28,034 bases of DNA from Candidatus Dormiibacter sp. (GTDB lineage Bacteria > Chloroflexota > Dormibacteria > UBA8260). A program made the translations under genes and the position numbers. The stretch is taken from assembly GCA_025450495.1 (NCBI GenBank), contig JANWHI010000027.1, forward strand, positions 1-28,034, written 5' to 3'. Under the pieces are notes generated by a model. That model made no database searches. It had not been told where the DNA came from and saw only the letters and a program-made list of their open reading frames with translations. Below, piece by piece: positions 7,593 through 17,552 of the stretch. Each line of letters opens with the position of its first letter. Position 1 is the first letter of the stretch.

Positions 7593-8812
7593 GCACCCTG
7601 ACCACCGTGCGAACCGGCGTCTGCGCACCGCTGGGTTTTCGCGCCGGAGTGGCCGCCGCCGGGATACGCGGCGACGATGACGTCGATCGCCTCGACGTCG
7701 CCGTGCTGGTCAGTGATCGTCCCTGTGTAGCCGCGGGTGTATTCACCCGCAACCTTGTCAAGGCGGCACCGGTGGTGATCAGCCAGCTCACCCTGCGGCG
7801 GCATGGTGTGATCAGGGCGGTGGTCACCAACAGCGGCAACGCCAACGCGTGCACGGGGCCGCAGGGCTTTCGCGACGCGCTGCGCACGGCGACGGCCGCC
7901 GCCGATTGCTGCGACGCCGACCCGTCCGAGGTGTTGGTGTGCAGCACGGGCGTGATCGGACGCCGCCTGCCGATGATCCGTGTGCTCGATGGGGTGCGAG
8001 CCGCCAGCCTGTCGCTGGCGGCTGACGGTGGTGAGCTGGCGGCGCGGGCGATCATGACCACCGACACCGTGGTCAAGACCGCCGTCGCATTCGTGACCCT
8101 TGGCGGCCGGATGTGCACGGTGGGCGGCATGGCCAAGGGCGCGGGCATGATCCACCCCGACATGGCCACGCTGCTCGCCTTCATCACCACCGATGCAGCG
8201 GTGGAGCGGGCGGCGTTGCAAGACCTGCTGGCAGACGTCTGCATGAGGACCTTCAACTGCCTGAGCATCGATGGCGACACCTCGACCAACGACACGCTGC
8301 TCCTGCTCGCCAACGGAGCGTCGGGCGCACCGGTCGTGGAGGCGGCGACACCTGAGCACGCAGCTCTGCTCGACGCGGTGGAGGAGGTGTGCACATCGCT
8401 GGTCGAACAGCTTGCCGCGGACGCCGAAGGAGCCACCAAGTCGATCTGTGTGGCGGTGCACGGAGCCGCCGACGACGCCCAGGCCCGCGCCGCGGCTCGC
8501 ACGGTGGTGCTGAGCCCGCTGGTCAAGTCAGCAGTGCACGGCGCCGATCCCAACTGGGGCCGTATCGTGGCCGCGCTGGGGCGCAGCGGAGCCAGCTTTT
8601 CGTTGGACCGCTGCCACGTTGCCATCGGTGGCGTCGAGGTCTTCGCTGCCGGCCAACCGGTCCCCGTCGACCTCGATGCAATCCGCCTGGCGTTCTCGCA
8701 GGCGCGCATCGACATCGGCGTCGAGCTCGGCGGCGGCGAGGGGCGGGGGCGTGCCTGGGGATGTGACCTGTCGCCGGAGTACGTTCAGATCAACGCCGAC
8801 TACACGACATGA
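7583..8812 (+). CDS. argJ: Bifunctional glutamate N-acetyltransferase/ornithine acetyltransferase
   Basis: 409 residues from GTG 7583, which has GGTGAG at a good distance upstream (7571-7576); GTG 7589, overlapping the argC stop as GTGA, is an alternative. ArgJ transfers acetyl from N-acetylornithine to glutamate, making the pathway cyclic, and some members also use acetyl-CoA. The precursor self-cleaves in the motif KGAGMIHPDMATLL: the predicted nucleophile is T196, giving an alpha chain of residues 1-195 and a beta chain of 196-409. The C-terminus ends in INADYTT, resembling family ends. SVHGADPNWGRI-type sequence (VHGADPNWGRIVAALG) is also diagnostic. Whether this enzyme is mono- or bifunctional cannot be told from sequence. 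Confidence 0.96.
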   Translation: MAVSTLTTVRTGVCAPLGFRAGVAAAGIRGDDDVDRLDVAVLVSDRPCVAAGVFTRNLVKAAPVVISQLTLRRHGVIRAVVTNSGNANACTGPQGFRDALRTATAAADCCDADPSEVLVCSTGVIGRRLPMIRVLDGVRAASLSLAADGGELAARAIMTTDTVVKTAVAFVTLGGRMCTVGGMAKGAGMIHPDMATLLAFITTDAAVERAALQDLLADVCMRTFNCLSIDGDTSTNDTLLLLANGASGAPVVEAATPEHAALLDAVEEVCTSLVEQLAADAEGATKSICVAVHGAADDAQARAAARTVVLSPLVKSAVHGADPNWGRIVAALGRSGASFSLDRCHVAIGGVEVFAAGQPVPVDLDAIRLAFSQARIDIGVELGGGEGRGRAWGCDLSPEYVQINADYTT

Positions 8813-8822
8813 GGGCCTTCCC

Positions 8823-9698
8823 GTGACCATCGAGACCATCGAGGAGCGAGTTCGCCGCGCCCAGACGCTGATTGAGGCACTGCCATACATCCGCCGTTTC
8901 AGTGGCCATACGTTGGTCATCAAGCTGGGTGGTGCGGCCGCCGCGGCGGTGGACCTTGACACCGTGCTCCAGGACGTCGTGCTCCTGCGCTTTGTGGGCA
9001 TGCGTCCGGTGCTGGTGCACGGCGGCGGCCCGGAGATCACCGCGTGGCAGGAGCGCATGGGCATGACACCGCGCTTCGTTGACGGTCTCCGCGTTACCGA
9101 CGCCGCGACCATGGAGGTGGTGAAGATGGTGCTCACCGGCAAGGTGGGCCCCGACCTGGTGGCCAGGATCCACCGCCTCGGCGGCAACGCCATCGGCCTC
9201 TCCGGGGAGGACGGCCCCACGCTGCTGGTCCGGCCCGCCCGCAACGGTGGAGGCGAAGACCTCGGCCTGGTCGGGGAGGTCGACCACGTCAACATCGAGC
9301 CGGTCGTGTCCATCCTTGACCAGGGACGCATCCCGGTGGTGGCGTCGATCGGGCTCGGCTACGACGGCGAGACATACAACGTCAACGCCGACGCGGTGGC
9401 CGCCGAGCTCGCGGTCGCGCTGGACGCCACCAAGCTGATCCTGCTCACCAACGTCGATGGCGTCCACGACCGCGATGGCGCGCTGGTCAGCGAGCTCGAC
9501 GGGGAGCGCGCCGAGCAGCTGATCACCGCCGGGGTGATCGCCGGCGGCATGATCCCCAAGGTGCGCGCTGCCCTGCGCGCGCTCGAGGGCGCGCACGCGG
9601 CACACATCATCGACGGGCGCGTGCCCCACGCGCTGCTCCTCGAGCTGTTGACCGCCGAAGGCGTCGGCACCATGTTCGCGCGCGGCACCGACTCGTGA
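8823..9698 (+). CDS. argB: Acetylglutamate kinase
   Basis: 291 residues. Phosphorylates N-acetylglutamate with ATP, the usual feedback-controlled step. GTG 8823 is chosen because GAGGGC lies six bases upstream and the conserved N-terminus follows. Amino-acid-kinase landmarks are VIKLGGAA (nucleotide-binding start), LVHGGGPEI (substrate loop), GLRVTDAATMEVVKMVL, NVNADAVAAELAVALDA and GGMIPKVRAAL. About 33 residues precede VIKLGG, forming a predicted N-terminal helix, and the C-terminus carries TAEGVGTMF. Both are features of the hexameric, arginine-inhibited type rather than the short E. coli type, so feedback inhibition by arginine is likely (inference). Ten bases after argJ; overlaps argD by four bases. 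Confidence 0.96.
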   Translation: MTIETIEERVRRAQTLIEALPYIRRFSGHTLVIKLGGAAAAAVDLDTVLQDVVLLRFVGMRPVLVHGGGPEITAWQERMGMTPRFVDGLRVTDAATMEVVKMVLTGKVGPDLVARIHRLGGNAIGLSGEDGPTLLVRPARNGGGEDLGLVGEVDHVNIEPVVSILDQGRIPVVASIGLGYDGETYNVNADAVAAELAVALDATKLILLTNVDGVHDRDGALVSELDGERAEQLITAGVIAGGMIPKVRAALRALEGAHAAHIIDGRVPHALLLELLTAEGVGTMFARGTDS

Positions 9699-10912
9699 GC
9701 GACTCGGTGCCGTTGCTCGACGACCTCCGCGATCGCGCTGACGCTGCTTTGATGCACACCTACACGCGCCAGCCGCTGGCGATCGCATCGGGTCACGGCG
9801 TCTGGGTGACCGACGGCAACGGCCGCGAGCTGATCGACCTGGTCGGTGGCATCGCCGTCAACGTGCTCGGCCACGCGCACCCCGCCGTCACCAATGCGCT
9901 CGCCGAGCAGTCGCGCCGGCTGATCCACGCCAGCAACCTGTACTACACCGCCCCGCAGGTCGAGCTCGCCGAGCGGCTCATCGCCACGGCTTTCGACGGT
10001 CGCGTCTTCCTCTGCAACAGCGGGGCCGAGGCCAACGAGTGCGCGATCAAGCTTGCCCGCAAGTGGGGACGCCGTCACCGCAACGGCGCCACCGGCGTGG
10101 TCGCCCTCAAAGGTGGGTTCCACGGCCGCACCATGGGAGCGCTCGCAGCCACCGCGCAGCCACGCTACCGGGAGCCGTTCGAGCCGCTGCCCACCGGCTT
10201 TGCGCACGTCGATGCGAACATCGAGGCGATCCGCGCAGCGATCGACGACGACGTCGCGGCGGTGCTGCTCGAGCCCATCCAGGGCGAGACCGGCGTCGTG
10301 CCGCTCCCCGACGCCCTTCTCCGCGACGTGCGCGCGCTCTGCGACAACGCGGGTGTGCTGCTGCTGCTCGACGAGGTGCAGACCGGCATGGGCCGCACCG
10401 GCCGCTGGTGGGCGCACCAGCATACTGGCATCACTCCTGACGTGATGACCGTCGCCAAGGGCCTGGGCGGCGGCGTGCCCATCGGCGCAGTCCTCGCCGC
10501 ACCGCATGCCGACGTGCTCGAACCGGGTGACCACGGGAGCACGTTCGGCGGTGGGCCCCTGGCCGCCGCTGTGGCGTGCGCGGTGGTCCGGACCATCGAC
10601 GACGGCGGCCTGGTCGAGCGGGCCGGGCGCATCGGCGAGTACCTGCGTGAGTCGCTGCTCTCGCTGCACGCCGACGGGGTGCCGGTGGCGGGCGTTCGGG
10701 GCCGCGGTCTGATGCTCGGTGTGGTTCTCGACGAGCCGATCGCGGCGCGCGTCGGCCGCGCGGCGTTGGACTGCGGGGTCATCGTCAACGCGGTCGGCGA
10801 CAGCGTGCTGCGCCTCCTCCCTGCGCTGATCATCACCGAACAGGAGGTCGACGAAGCGATGAGCCGGCTGAGCGAGGCGTTCGCGATCGCGCAGACAGAG
10901 GGGGGCGCGTGA
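9695..10912 (+). CDS. argD: Acetylornithine aminotransferase
   Basis: 405 residues, usual length. A class III PLP-dependent aminotransferase converting N-acetylglutamate semialdehyde plus glutamate to N-acetylornithine. Visible motifs are GGIAVNVLGHAHP near the N-terminus, the cofactor-ring loop CNSGAEANECAIKLARK, LLLDEVQTGMGRTG with the PLP-nitrogen aspartate, and the Schiff-base lysine K255 in AKGLGGGVPIGA. The substrate assignment over related omega-aminotransferases rests on the operon position between argB and argR. Starts with GTG overlapping the argB stop (GTGA) and ends overlapping argR the same way. Confidence 0.95.
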   Translation: MSDSVPLLDDLRDRADAALMHTYTRQPLAIASGHGVWVTDGNGRELIDLVGGIAVNVLGHAHPAVTNALAEQSRRLIHASNLYYTAPQVELAERLIATAFDGRVFLCNSGAEANECAIKLARKWGRRHRNGATGVVALKGGFHGRTMGALAATAQPRYREPFEPLPTGFAHVDANIEAIRAAIDDDVAAVLLEPIQGETGVVPLPDALLRDVRALCDNAGVLLLLDEVQTGMGRTGRWWAHQHTGITPDVMTVAKGLGGGVPIGAVLAAPHADVLEPGDHGSTFGGGPLAAAVACAVVRTIDDGGLVERAGRIGEYLRESLLSLHADGVPVAGVRGRGLMLGVVLDEPIAARVGRAALDCGVIVNAVGDSVLRLLPALIITEQEVDEAMSRLSEAFAIAQTEGGA

Positions 10913-11412
10913 GCACGACCACCGAGCGCGCCGGCAGTGGCGTCGCGGGAAAACGGTCGCGACAGCGCGCCATCCTCGACCTCGTGCGCACCCACACCAT
11001 CCGCACCCAGGAAGAGCTGGTGTCGGCGCTGCATCGACGCCGTCTCGAGGTCACCCAGGCGACGGTCAGCAGGGACATTCGCGAGCTGGGCCTGCTGCGC
11101 ACGGCCGGCGATGACGGCGCGCGCTACGTCCTTCCCGGCGCCGAGATCGATGAGCGTGGCGCGCGCGTGCGCCTCCACAACGCGCTGCGCGAGCACACCC
11201 AGGGCATCGAGTTCATCGACCTGCTTGGTGTGGTGCACGCCCAGCCGGGCACCGCGTCCTTGGTCGCGGTGGCCCTCGACAATGCGCGCTTCGACGAGCT
11301 CGCGGGCACCATCGCCGGCGACGACACCGTCCTGCTCGTCGCGCGCTCGCGCCCAGCGGCGCAGCGACTGATGGCGCGGTTGCGCGCCATCATCGACGAG
11401 GAGAGGGTGTGA
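10909..11412 (+). CDS. argR: Arginine repressor ArgR
   Basis: 167 residues. N-terminal winged helix-turn-helix at about 20-80 with the family recognition segment VTQATVSRDIRELGL. The C-terminal oligomerisation and arginine-binding domain is at about 95-167, including GTIAGDDTVLLVAR, whose GDDT aspartates contact arginine in homologues. ArgR hexamers loaded with arginine bind ARG boxes and repress biosynthesis. The only clear ARG box in the window is at 6530-6545 in front of argC, so the gene is predicted to be autorepressed as part of its own operon. The N-terminal 15 residues (Ser/Thr/Gly-rich) are extra and unconserved. Overlaps argD and argG by four bases each. Confidence 0.96.
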   Translation: MSTTTERAGSGVAGKRSRQRAILDLVRTHTIRTQEELVSALHRRRLEVTQATVSRDIRELGLLRTAGDDGARYVLPGAEIDERGARVRLHNALREHTQGIEFIDLLGVVHAQPGTASLVAVALDNARFDELAGTIAGDDTVLLVARSRPAAQRLMARLRAIIDEERV

Positions 11413-12661
11413 CACGGCGCCGCATCGTCCTGGCGTACAGCGGCGGTCTCGATACCTCGGTGGCGGTGCGCTGGCTCCAGGACCAGCTCGACTATGAGGT
11501 GGTGACGCTCACCGCCGACCTCGGCGGAGAGGGCCGCGACGCCGGCACGGTCACCGAACGTGCCTTGCGGGCTGGCGCGATCGCTGCCCACGTCGTCGAC
11601 GCCCGCCGCGTCTTCGTGGAGCACTTCGTCTTCCCCACACTCAGCGCCGGCGCGCTCTACGAGGGCGTGTACCCGCTCGCCACGGCGCTGGCGCGGCCGC
11701 TCATCGCCAAGCTTCTGGTCGACGTCGCCCGCGAGGAGGGAGCCGCTGCGGTGGCCCACGGGTGCACCGGCAAGGGCAACGACCAGGTCAGGTTCGACGT
11801 CGCCACCGCCGCCCTGGCACCAGAGCTCGAGGTGGTGGCGCCGGTCCGCGACTGGGACATGGGCCGTCCCCAGGAGATCGCGTATGCCGCCGCCCACGGT
11901 ATCGATGTCCCCGTCACGGTGGACTCGCCGTACAGCGTCGACGCCAACCTGTGGGGGAGGAGCGTGGAATGCGGTCCACTGGAGGACCCCTGGACCGAGC
12001 CGCCCCCTGAGGTGTACCAATGGACCGCAGACCCCGCCACCGCGTCGAGCGCGGGCGACGAGCTGACCATCGCGTTCGAGCGCGGCGTGCCGGTGTCGCT
12101 CGACGGTCAGCGGCTCGCGGCTGAGGAGTTGGTGCTTCGCCTCAACGCCATCGGGGGACGCAACGGCGTGGGCCGGATCGACCACGTCGAGAACCGGCTG
12201 GTCGGCATCAAGTCGCGAGAGGTGTACGAGGCGCCGGCCGCCACGATCCTGCACGCGGCCCACGCCGCCCTGGAGACGGTTGCGCTGCCGCGCGACGTCG
12301 CCCATCTCAAGCGCCAGCTTGGCAACGAATGGGCCCGTCTGGTCTATGACGGGCTCTGGTTCGGCTCGCTGCGCAACGCGCTGGCGGCGTTCGTGGGGTC
12401 GACGCAGGAGCATGTCACGGGAGAGGTGCGCGCGCGCTGCCGGCGCGGCGAGATCAGCATCACCGGTCGCCGCGCCGTGCACTCGCTGTACAGCGCGGCG
12501 CTGGCGACGTACGACCGCGCCGGTGATACCTTCGACCATGGTGCGGCGCGTGGTTTCATCGAGCTGTTCGGCCTGTCGCTGCGGACAGCGGCGAGCGTGC
12601 AGGGTGCTCTCGACGACCTCGAACCCCTGTCACTGCCGCGGCAGGTGCGGCGTGCCTCCTG

Positions 12662-12662
<1 letters not shown>
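11409..12662 (+). CDS. argG: Argininosuccinate synthase
   Basis: 417 residues, slightly longer than the usual 400. Joins citrulline and aspartate with ATP to make argininosuccinate. The N-type ATP-pyrophosphatase P-loop LAYSGGLDTSVAVRWL opens the protein, and HGCTGKGNDQVRFD, the substrate-binding segment, follows near residue 117. WGRSVECGPLEDPW and GRIDHVENRLVGIKSREVYE are further family signatures. The GTG start overlaps the argR stop (GTGA) with a GAGGAGAGGG purine run as Shine-Dalgarno. The stop overlaps the argH start (TGATG). argF, often found upstream of argR-argG in such clusters, is absent here. Confidence 0.97.
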
Positions 12663-14140
<1,478 letters not shown>

Positions 14141-14144
14141 TCGC

Positions 14145-14150
14145 TATCCT
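14145..14150 (+). promoter_or_regulatory. -10 box of a possible leaderless promoter for the phosphoesterase gene
   Basis: TATCCT lies five to ten bases after the argH stop codon and six bases before GTG 14157. The spacing matches the other leaderless-type starts in the window. No Shine-Dalgarno is evident before GTG 14157. Confidence 0.4.
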
Positions 14151-14156
14151 CGATGG

Positions 14157-14927
14157 GTGACACGTCCGCTGCTGGTCGTCGGTGATGTCCAAGGCGACGT
14201 CGACCGCCTCGAGGAGGCGCTGCTGCCGTACCCGCAGGACGAGGTGGACACCGTCTTTCTCGGTGACTTCTTCCAGGGCGGACCTCCGGGGCGTGGCGGC
14301 GGGGCGGCCGCGGCGCGCCTGGCCCGCTCGCGTGGCAACAGCCGCGCCGTGCTCGGCAACCACGACCTCTTCCTGCTGGCCGTCCTGGAACGGCGCCGGG
14401 GTGTGGAACCGCCCGAACCCTGGCGGGCTCGCGACCGCGCGGAGCTGGAAGCGCTGTGGCTGCACCGGCGTGGCGACTGGGCCGACCTCGACGCCGTCGA
14501 CCGTGACCCGGGCCTCGAGTCGTGGCTGCGAGACCTCCCATTCCTGATCCTGATGGCGGACGGCACGCTCGTGCAGCACACCGACGACGACCTGTACGCG
14601 ACGCTCGGCGACAGCGTCGACGCGGTCAACCAGCAGGCGCACGCTTGGCTGGCCACACCCGGTGGGGTGTTCTCCGCGGTGCGCACGCTGTTCGGCCGGC
14701 GGGCGTTCGTGGAGCGCCGCCGCCTCGACGTCTACCTCGCGCATTTCGGTGCCCGTCGCTTGGTGCACGGCCACACCCCCCACTGGGAGGACGCGCCGAG
14801 CGTCGACCATGATGGCCTGCTCTGGGGTTTCGACGGCCGCTTCTCGCGATACTGGTCGCGCGAGGAGGGTGAGTCGTCGGGTCCCATCGGCGCCACCGTG
14901 GCGCTGCTGCCGGCGCTGGACCGCTAG
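14157..14927 (+). CDS. Calcineurin-like metallophosphoesterase
   Basis: 256 residues. Contains the metallophosphatase blocks in order: GDVQGD (residues 9-14), GDFF, GNHD, a downstream histidine (VQHTDDD) and GHTPHW near 203. The fold binds two metal ions and hydrolyses phosphoester bonds; substrates in the family range from diadenosine tetraphosphate to phosphoproteins and cannot be assigned here. The first block has Gln where the classical GDxHG motif has His, which would change one metal ligand; GDxQG variants are found in some homologues. The start codon is inferred from conserved VVGDVQGD just after GTG 14157. Follows argH by 16 bases and precedes the FAD oxidoreductase by three, but the operon gives no clear pathway link. 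Confidence 0.88.
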   Translation: MTRPLLVVGDVQGDVDRLEEALLPYPQDEVDTVFLGDFFQGGPPGRGGGAAAARLARSRGNSRAVLGNHDLFLLAVLERRRGVEPPEPWRARDRAELEALWLHRRGDWADLDAVDRDPGLESWLRDLPFLILMADGTLVQHTDDDLYATLGDSVDAVNQQAHAWLATPGGVFSAVRTLFGRRAFVERRRLDVYLAHFGARRLVHGHTPHWEDAPSVDHDGLLWGFDGRFSRYWSREEGESSGPIGATVALLPALDR

Positions 14928-14930
14928 CTC

Positions 14931-16358
14931 GTGCCCAGGTCGTACGACGCCGTGGTGGTCGGTTCAGGCCCGAACGGGCTGGCCGCGGCGATCACGCTTG
15001 CCGAGCGCGGCTTGGCGGTGCACGTCATTGAGGCGGAGAGCGAGATCGGTGGGGGTTGCCGCACCGCCGAGCTGACCCTCCCCGGATTTCACCACGACTT
15101 CTGCGCCGCGGTGCTGCCGTTCGGGGTTGCGTCGCCGTTCTTTCGCGCCTTCGACCCGGTGGCGCGCGGCGTCGAGTTCGTCTTCCCGCCCGCGCCGCTT
15201 GCCCATCCGCTCGAGGGCGAGGATGCCGTCCTCCTCGAGCGGTCCGTCGACGACACCGCAGCCAACCTGGGCCAGGACCGCGCCCGATACCGGCGCATCT
15301 TCGCGCCGCTGGCTCGCCATGCGCCGCAGCTGCTCGACCAGTTTCTCGGCCCGTTGCGACTGCCGCGCCATCCACTGATGGTGGGTGCGTTCGGCATCCC
15401 AGCGCTGCTGCCGGCGACCGCATTCGCGCGGCTCGCCTACCGCGGCGCGCGAGCGAGAGCACTTTTCGCCGGGGTGGCCGGGCACTCGATGCTCTCGCTC
15501 GACAGCCCCGCCAGCACCAGCATCGGCCTGATGCTCAACCTGATCGGTCACGCCTCCGGCTGGCCGGTGGTGCGCGGGGGCACCGCCAAGGTTGCCATGG
15601 CGCTCGCCGCCCGTCTCGGGGACCTCGGCGGCACCGTCGAGACGGGGCGACGCGTCACCTCGCTCGCCGACCTGCCCAGCTCGCGGCTGCGAGTGCTCGA
15701 CATGGTGCCCCGGGACATCGACCGCGTCTGTGCCGAGCAGTTGCCGGAGCGCTACCGGCGCCGCATGCGCAGCTACCGGTACGGTCCCGGGGTTTTCAAG
15801 GTCGACTGGGCGCTCGACGGGCCGGTGCCCTGGGCCGACCCGCGCTGCGCGCGCGCCGCCACGGTGCACATCGGTGGTGGCATCGCGGAGATCGTCGCGT
15901 CGGAAGCTGCGGTGGCTGCCGGACGTCACGCTGAGCGACCGTTCGTGATCCTCGCCCAGCCCTCGCTCTTCGACAGCAGCCGCGCGCCGTCGGGGCAGCA
16001 GACCCTGTGGGGGTATTGCCACGTGCCCAACGGCTCACGCCACGACATGACATCAGCGATCGAGGCACAGGTGGAACGATTCGCGCCCGGTTTCCGGGAC
16101 CGCATCATCGCCCGTCACACCATGGACACCGCCGCGCTGGAGGCGCACAACACCAACAACGTCGGTGGCGACATCAACGGCGGCATGTTCAGCCTCAGCC
16201 AGCTGTTCACCCGCCCCGCGCCGCGGATCTCGCCGTACACCACGCCGAATCCCAGCATCTTCATCGGCAGCGCGGCGACGCCACCGGGCGGTGGGGTGCA
16301 CGGCATGTGCGGCTGGTGGGCAGCGCAGGCCGCCCTGCGCTCACTGGCACGGCGCTGA
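14931..16358 (+). CDS. Phytoene-desaturase-like FAD-dependent oxidoreductase
   Basis: 475 residues from GTG 14931, three bases after the preceding stop. The dinucleotide-binding motif VVGSGPNGLAAAITLAERG (residues 8-26) with EAESEIGGGCRT binds FAD. The C-terminal FAD motif is PNPSIFIGSAATPPGGGVHG, as in carotenoid/phytoene desaturases and the PYROXD2 group. The middle (TGRRVTSLADLP, then YRYGPGVFKVDWALDGPVPW) fits a shorter bacterial subgroup usually annotated as NAD(P)/FAD-dependent oxidoreductase. No carotenoid genes (crtB, crtE) are nearby, so a role in carotenoid synthesis is not supported. Convergent with the zinc-ribbon gene, ten bases away. Family placement is strong; substrate unknown. 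Confidence 0.9.
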   Translation: MPRSYDAVVVGSGPNGLAAAITLAERGLAVHVIEAESEIGGGCRTAELTLPGFHHDFCAAVLPFGVASPFFRAFDPVARGVEFVFPPAPLAHPLEGEDAVLLERSVDDTAANLGQDRARYRRIFAPLARHAPQLLDQFLGPLRLPRHPLMVGAFGIPALLPATAFARLAYRGARARALFAGVAGHSMLSLDSPASTSIGLMLNLIGHASGWPVVRGGTAKVAMALAARLGDLGGTVETGRRVTSLADLPSSRLRVLDMVPRDIDRVCAEQLPERYRRRMRSYRYGPGVFKVDWALDGPVPWADPRCARAATVHIGGGIAEIVASEAAVAAGRHAERPFVILAQPSLFDSSRAPSGQQTLWGYCHVPNGSRHDMTSAIEAQVERFAPGFRDRIIARHTMDTAALEAHNTNNVGGDINGGMFSLSQLFTRPAPRISPYTTPNPSIFIGSAATPPGGGVHGMCGWWAAQAALRSLARR

Positions 16359-16368
16359 CAGCTGCCGT

Positions 16369-16743
16369 TCAGCCCGCCTCGGCGTCCTCGCCGTTGCCTG
16401 GCTCACCGTGCAGCCGCGGCATGCCTTCGTCGATCTCGAAGCGCGTTTCACAGGCGGGGCACTCGATGACGCTGGCGAGCGGGTCGTCCTCGGGAGGAAG
16501 CAGCCGCAACGAGCAGGACGGACAGGTCAACGTCACCACGCGATCGTCGCCGCGCCGGTGCATCTCGCGCGCCGCCGCCGCCACGTCGACTGCGACGCTC
16601 TGGCAGACAGCGCAGACGTAAGTTGCCCGGCTGCTGTCGTGGCCCGCATAACGACCGCCGCGATCGACGAACATCGGCGCGTTCAGCGCCTCGAACCGTC
16701 CCTCGGGACATTTGTTGGGGCAGGCGAGATGGCCAGGTCGCAT
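16369..16743 (-). CDS. Double zinc-ribbon protein, function unknown
   Basis: 124 residues from ATG 16743; GTG 16749 would add two residues, and neither has a good Shine-Dalgarno. Eight cysteines occur in four paired knuckles. Numbered from the GTG start they are C10/C14 (CPNKC), C46/C49 (CAVC), C76/C79 (CPSC) and C97/C100 (CPAC), enough for two zinc sites. The C-terminus is acidic (GEDAEAG). Such ribbons bind nucleic acid or protein; no family is recognised. Lies 39 bases after the tetR stop on the same strand and is probably cotranscribed with it. The N-terminal CxxxC is unusual relative to the other three CxxC pairs. Confidence 0.75.
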   Translation of the reverse strand: MRPGHLACPNKCPEGRFEALNAPMFVDRGGRYAGHDSSRATYVCAVCQSVAVDVAAAAREMHRRGDDRVVTLTCPSCSLRLLPPEDDPLASVIECPACETRFEIDEGMPRLHGEPGNGEDAEAG

Positions 16744-16782
16744 CTGCACATGGTGGCAGGACGGGCGGCGACGCCCGCTCGG

Positions 16783-17469
16783 CTACCGGGAGCCGCCAGC
16801 CACCTTGGGGCGATCGAGCAGGGCGCGCATCCGTGCCACCGGCGGTTCTTTGCCGGCATGCACGTAGGCGGTGACGACCAGCGACAGGAGCATGGCCTTG
16901 AGTGCGTCGTAGGCGTCCATCGGTTCGCTCTCGCGCAGCAGCCCGGCGAGTGCGATCCCGTCGATGGCGCCGGCGATGGCCTCGGCGAGGTCTCGCGCTG
17001 GCACCGTGCCTGCCCCGGGGAGCCGCTCGAGCACCTGCCGGACCTCGGCTTCGATGTCGTCCACGAAGTGTGTCCAGAGGTCGACGCATCGCTCGCGGAT
17101 CGCGGGATTGTTGAGCCCGACGACATAGAGGTCGAAGAGCAGGCGGAAGAACTCAGGGTGCTCGGCGCAGCGCACGGCGGTGTGGTCGAGCGCGGCGACA
17201 ATCCGCTCCAACGGATCGTCGATGCCGTACACCGCGGACTGCCAGTCGGCCACCATCTCACGCTCGAGCTCGTGGACGACCGCGACCAGCAGTTCTTCCT
17301 TGGACGTGAAGTAGTAGTGCACCAGCCCGGGCGCGACGCCCGCCTCGTGCGCGATCTGCTTGACCGAGCTGTCGGAGTAGCCGATCCGACCGAGAACGGT
17401 GGCCGCGGCGCGGATGATCTGGCCACGCCGTCCCGGTTCCTCGCCGTGCTGGACCTCCAACGCCGCCAT
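16783..17469 (-). CDS. TetR/AcrR-family transcriptional regulator
   Basis: 228 residues from ATG 17469, chosen because GGAGG lies five bases upstream; GTG 17481 in the same frame would overlap that site. The N-terminal HTH (about residues 14-62) reads IIRAAATVLGRIGYSDSSV then IAHEAGVAPGLVHYYFTSKE, a textbook TetR recognition region. The remainder is a helical ligand-binding and dimerisation domain rich in Leu/Ala, ligand unknown. A 16-bp palindrome sits at its own transcription start (17500-17515), so autorepression is likely. A related palindrome is in the promoter of the upstream cyclic-nucleotide-binding gene. Probably cotranscribed with the zinc-ribbon gene. Confidence 0.95.
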   Translation of the reverse strand: MAALEVQHGEEPGRRGQIIRAAATVLGRIGYSDSSVKQIAHEAGVAPGLVHYYFTSKEELLVAVVHELEREMVADWQSAVYGIDDPLERIVAALDHTAVRCAEHPEFFRLLFDLYVVGLNNPAIRERCVDLWTHFVDDIEAEVRQVLERLPGAGTVPARDLAEAIAGAIDGIALAGLLRESEPMDAYDALKAMLLSLVVTAYVHAGKEPPVARMRALLDRPKVAGGSR

Positions 17470-17499
17470 CGAACCCTCCACCAGCCCGACTCGTCAGAG

Positions 17500-17515
17500 T
17501 TGGGCACCCGCCCAA
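17500..17515. promoter_or_regulatory. Candidate TetR operator at the tetR promoter
   Basis: TTGGGC-ACCC-GCCCAA: perfect 6-bp arms around four bases, placed directly after the leftward -10 box TACGAT (17520-17515), hence over the predicted start of transcription. Position and symmetry suit repression by the TetR protein encoded just downstream. Confidence 0.55.
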
Positions 17516-17543
17516 TCGTAGTCGCTCTGTGAGCGGCTGTCCG
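17515..17543 (-). promoter_or_regulatory. Candidate tetR promoter
   Basis: Reading leftwards, CGGACA (17543-17538) is 17 bases before TACGAT (17520-17515). Each matches four of six consensus bases for the housekeeping sigma factor. The transcript would start around 17508, inside the palindrome, leaving a leader of about 40 bases with GGAGG before ATG 17469. Confidence 0.45.
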
Positions 17544-17552
17544 GAACGGCTC

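Noticed and set aside
11124..12539. A 471-codon leftward open frame under argG
   Set aside because: Antisense shadow of argR and argG with no recognisable domain.
16165..17532. A 455-codon rightward open frame
   Set aside because: Antisense to the zinc-ribbon and tetR genes and overlapping the oxidoreductase end; no domain visible.
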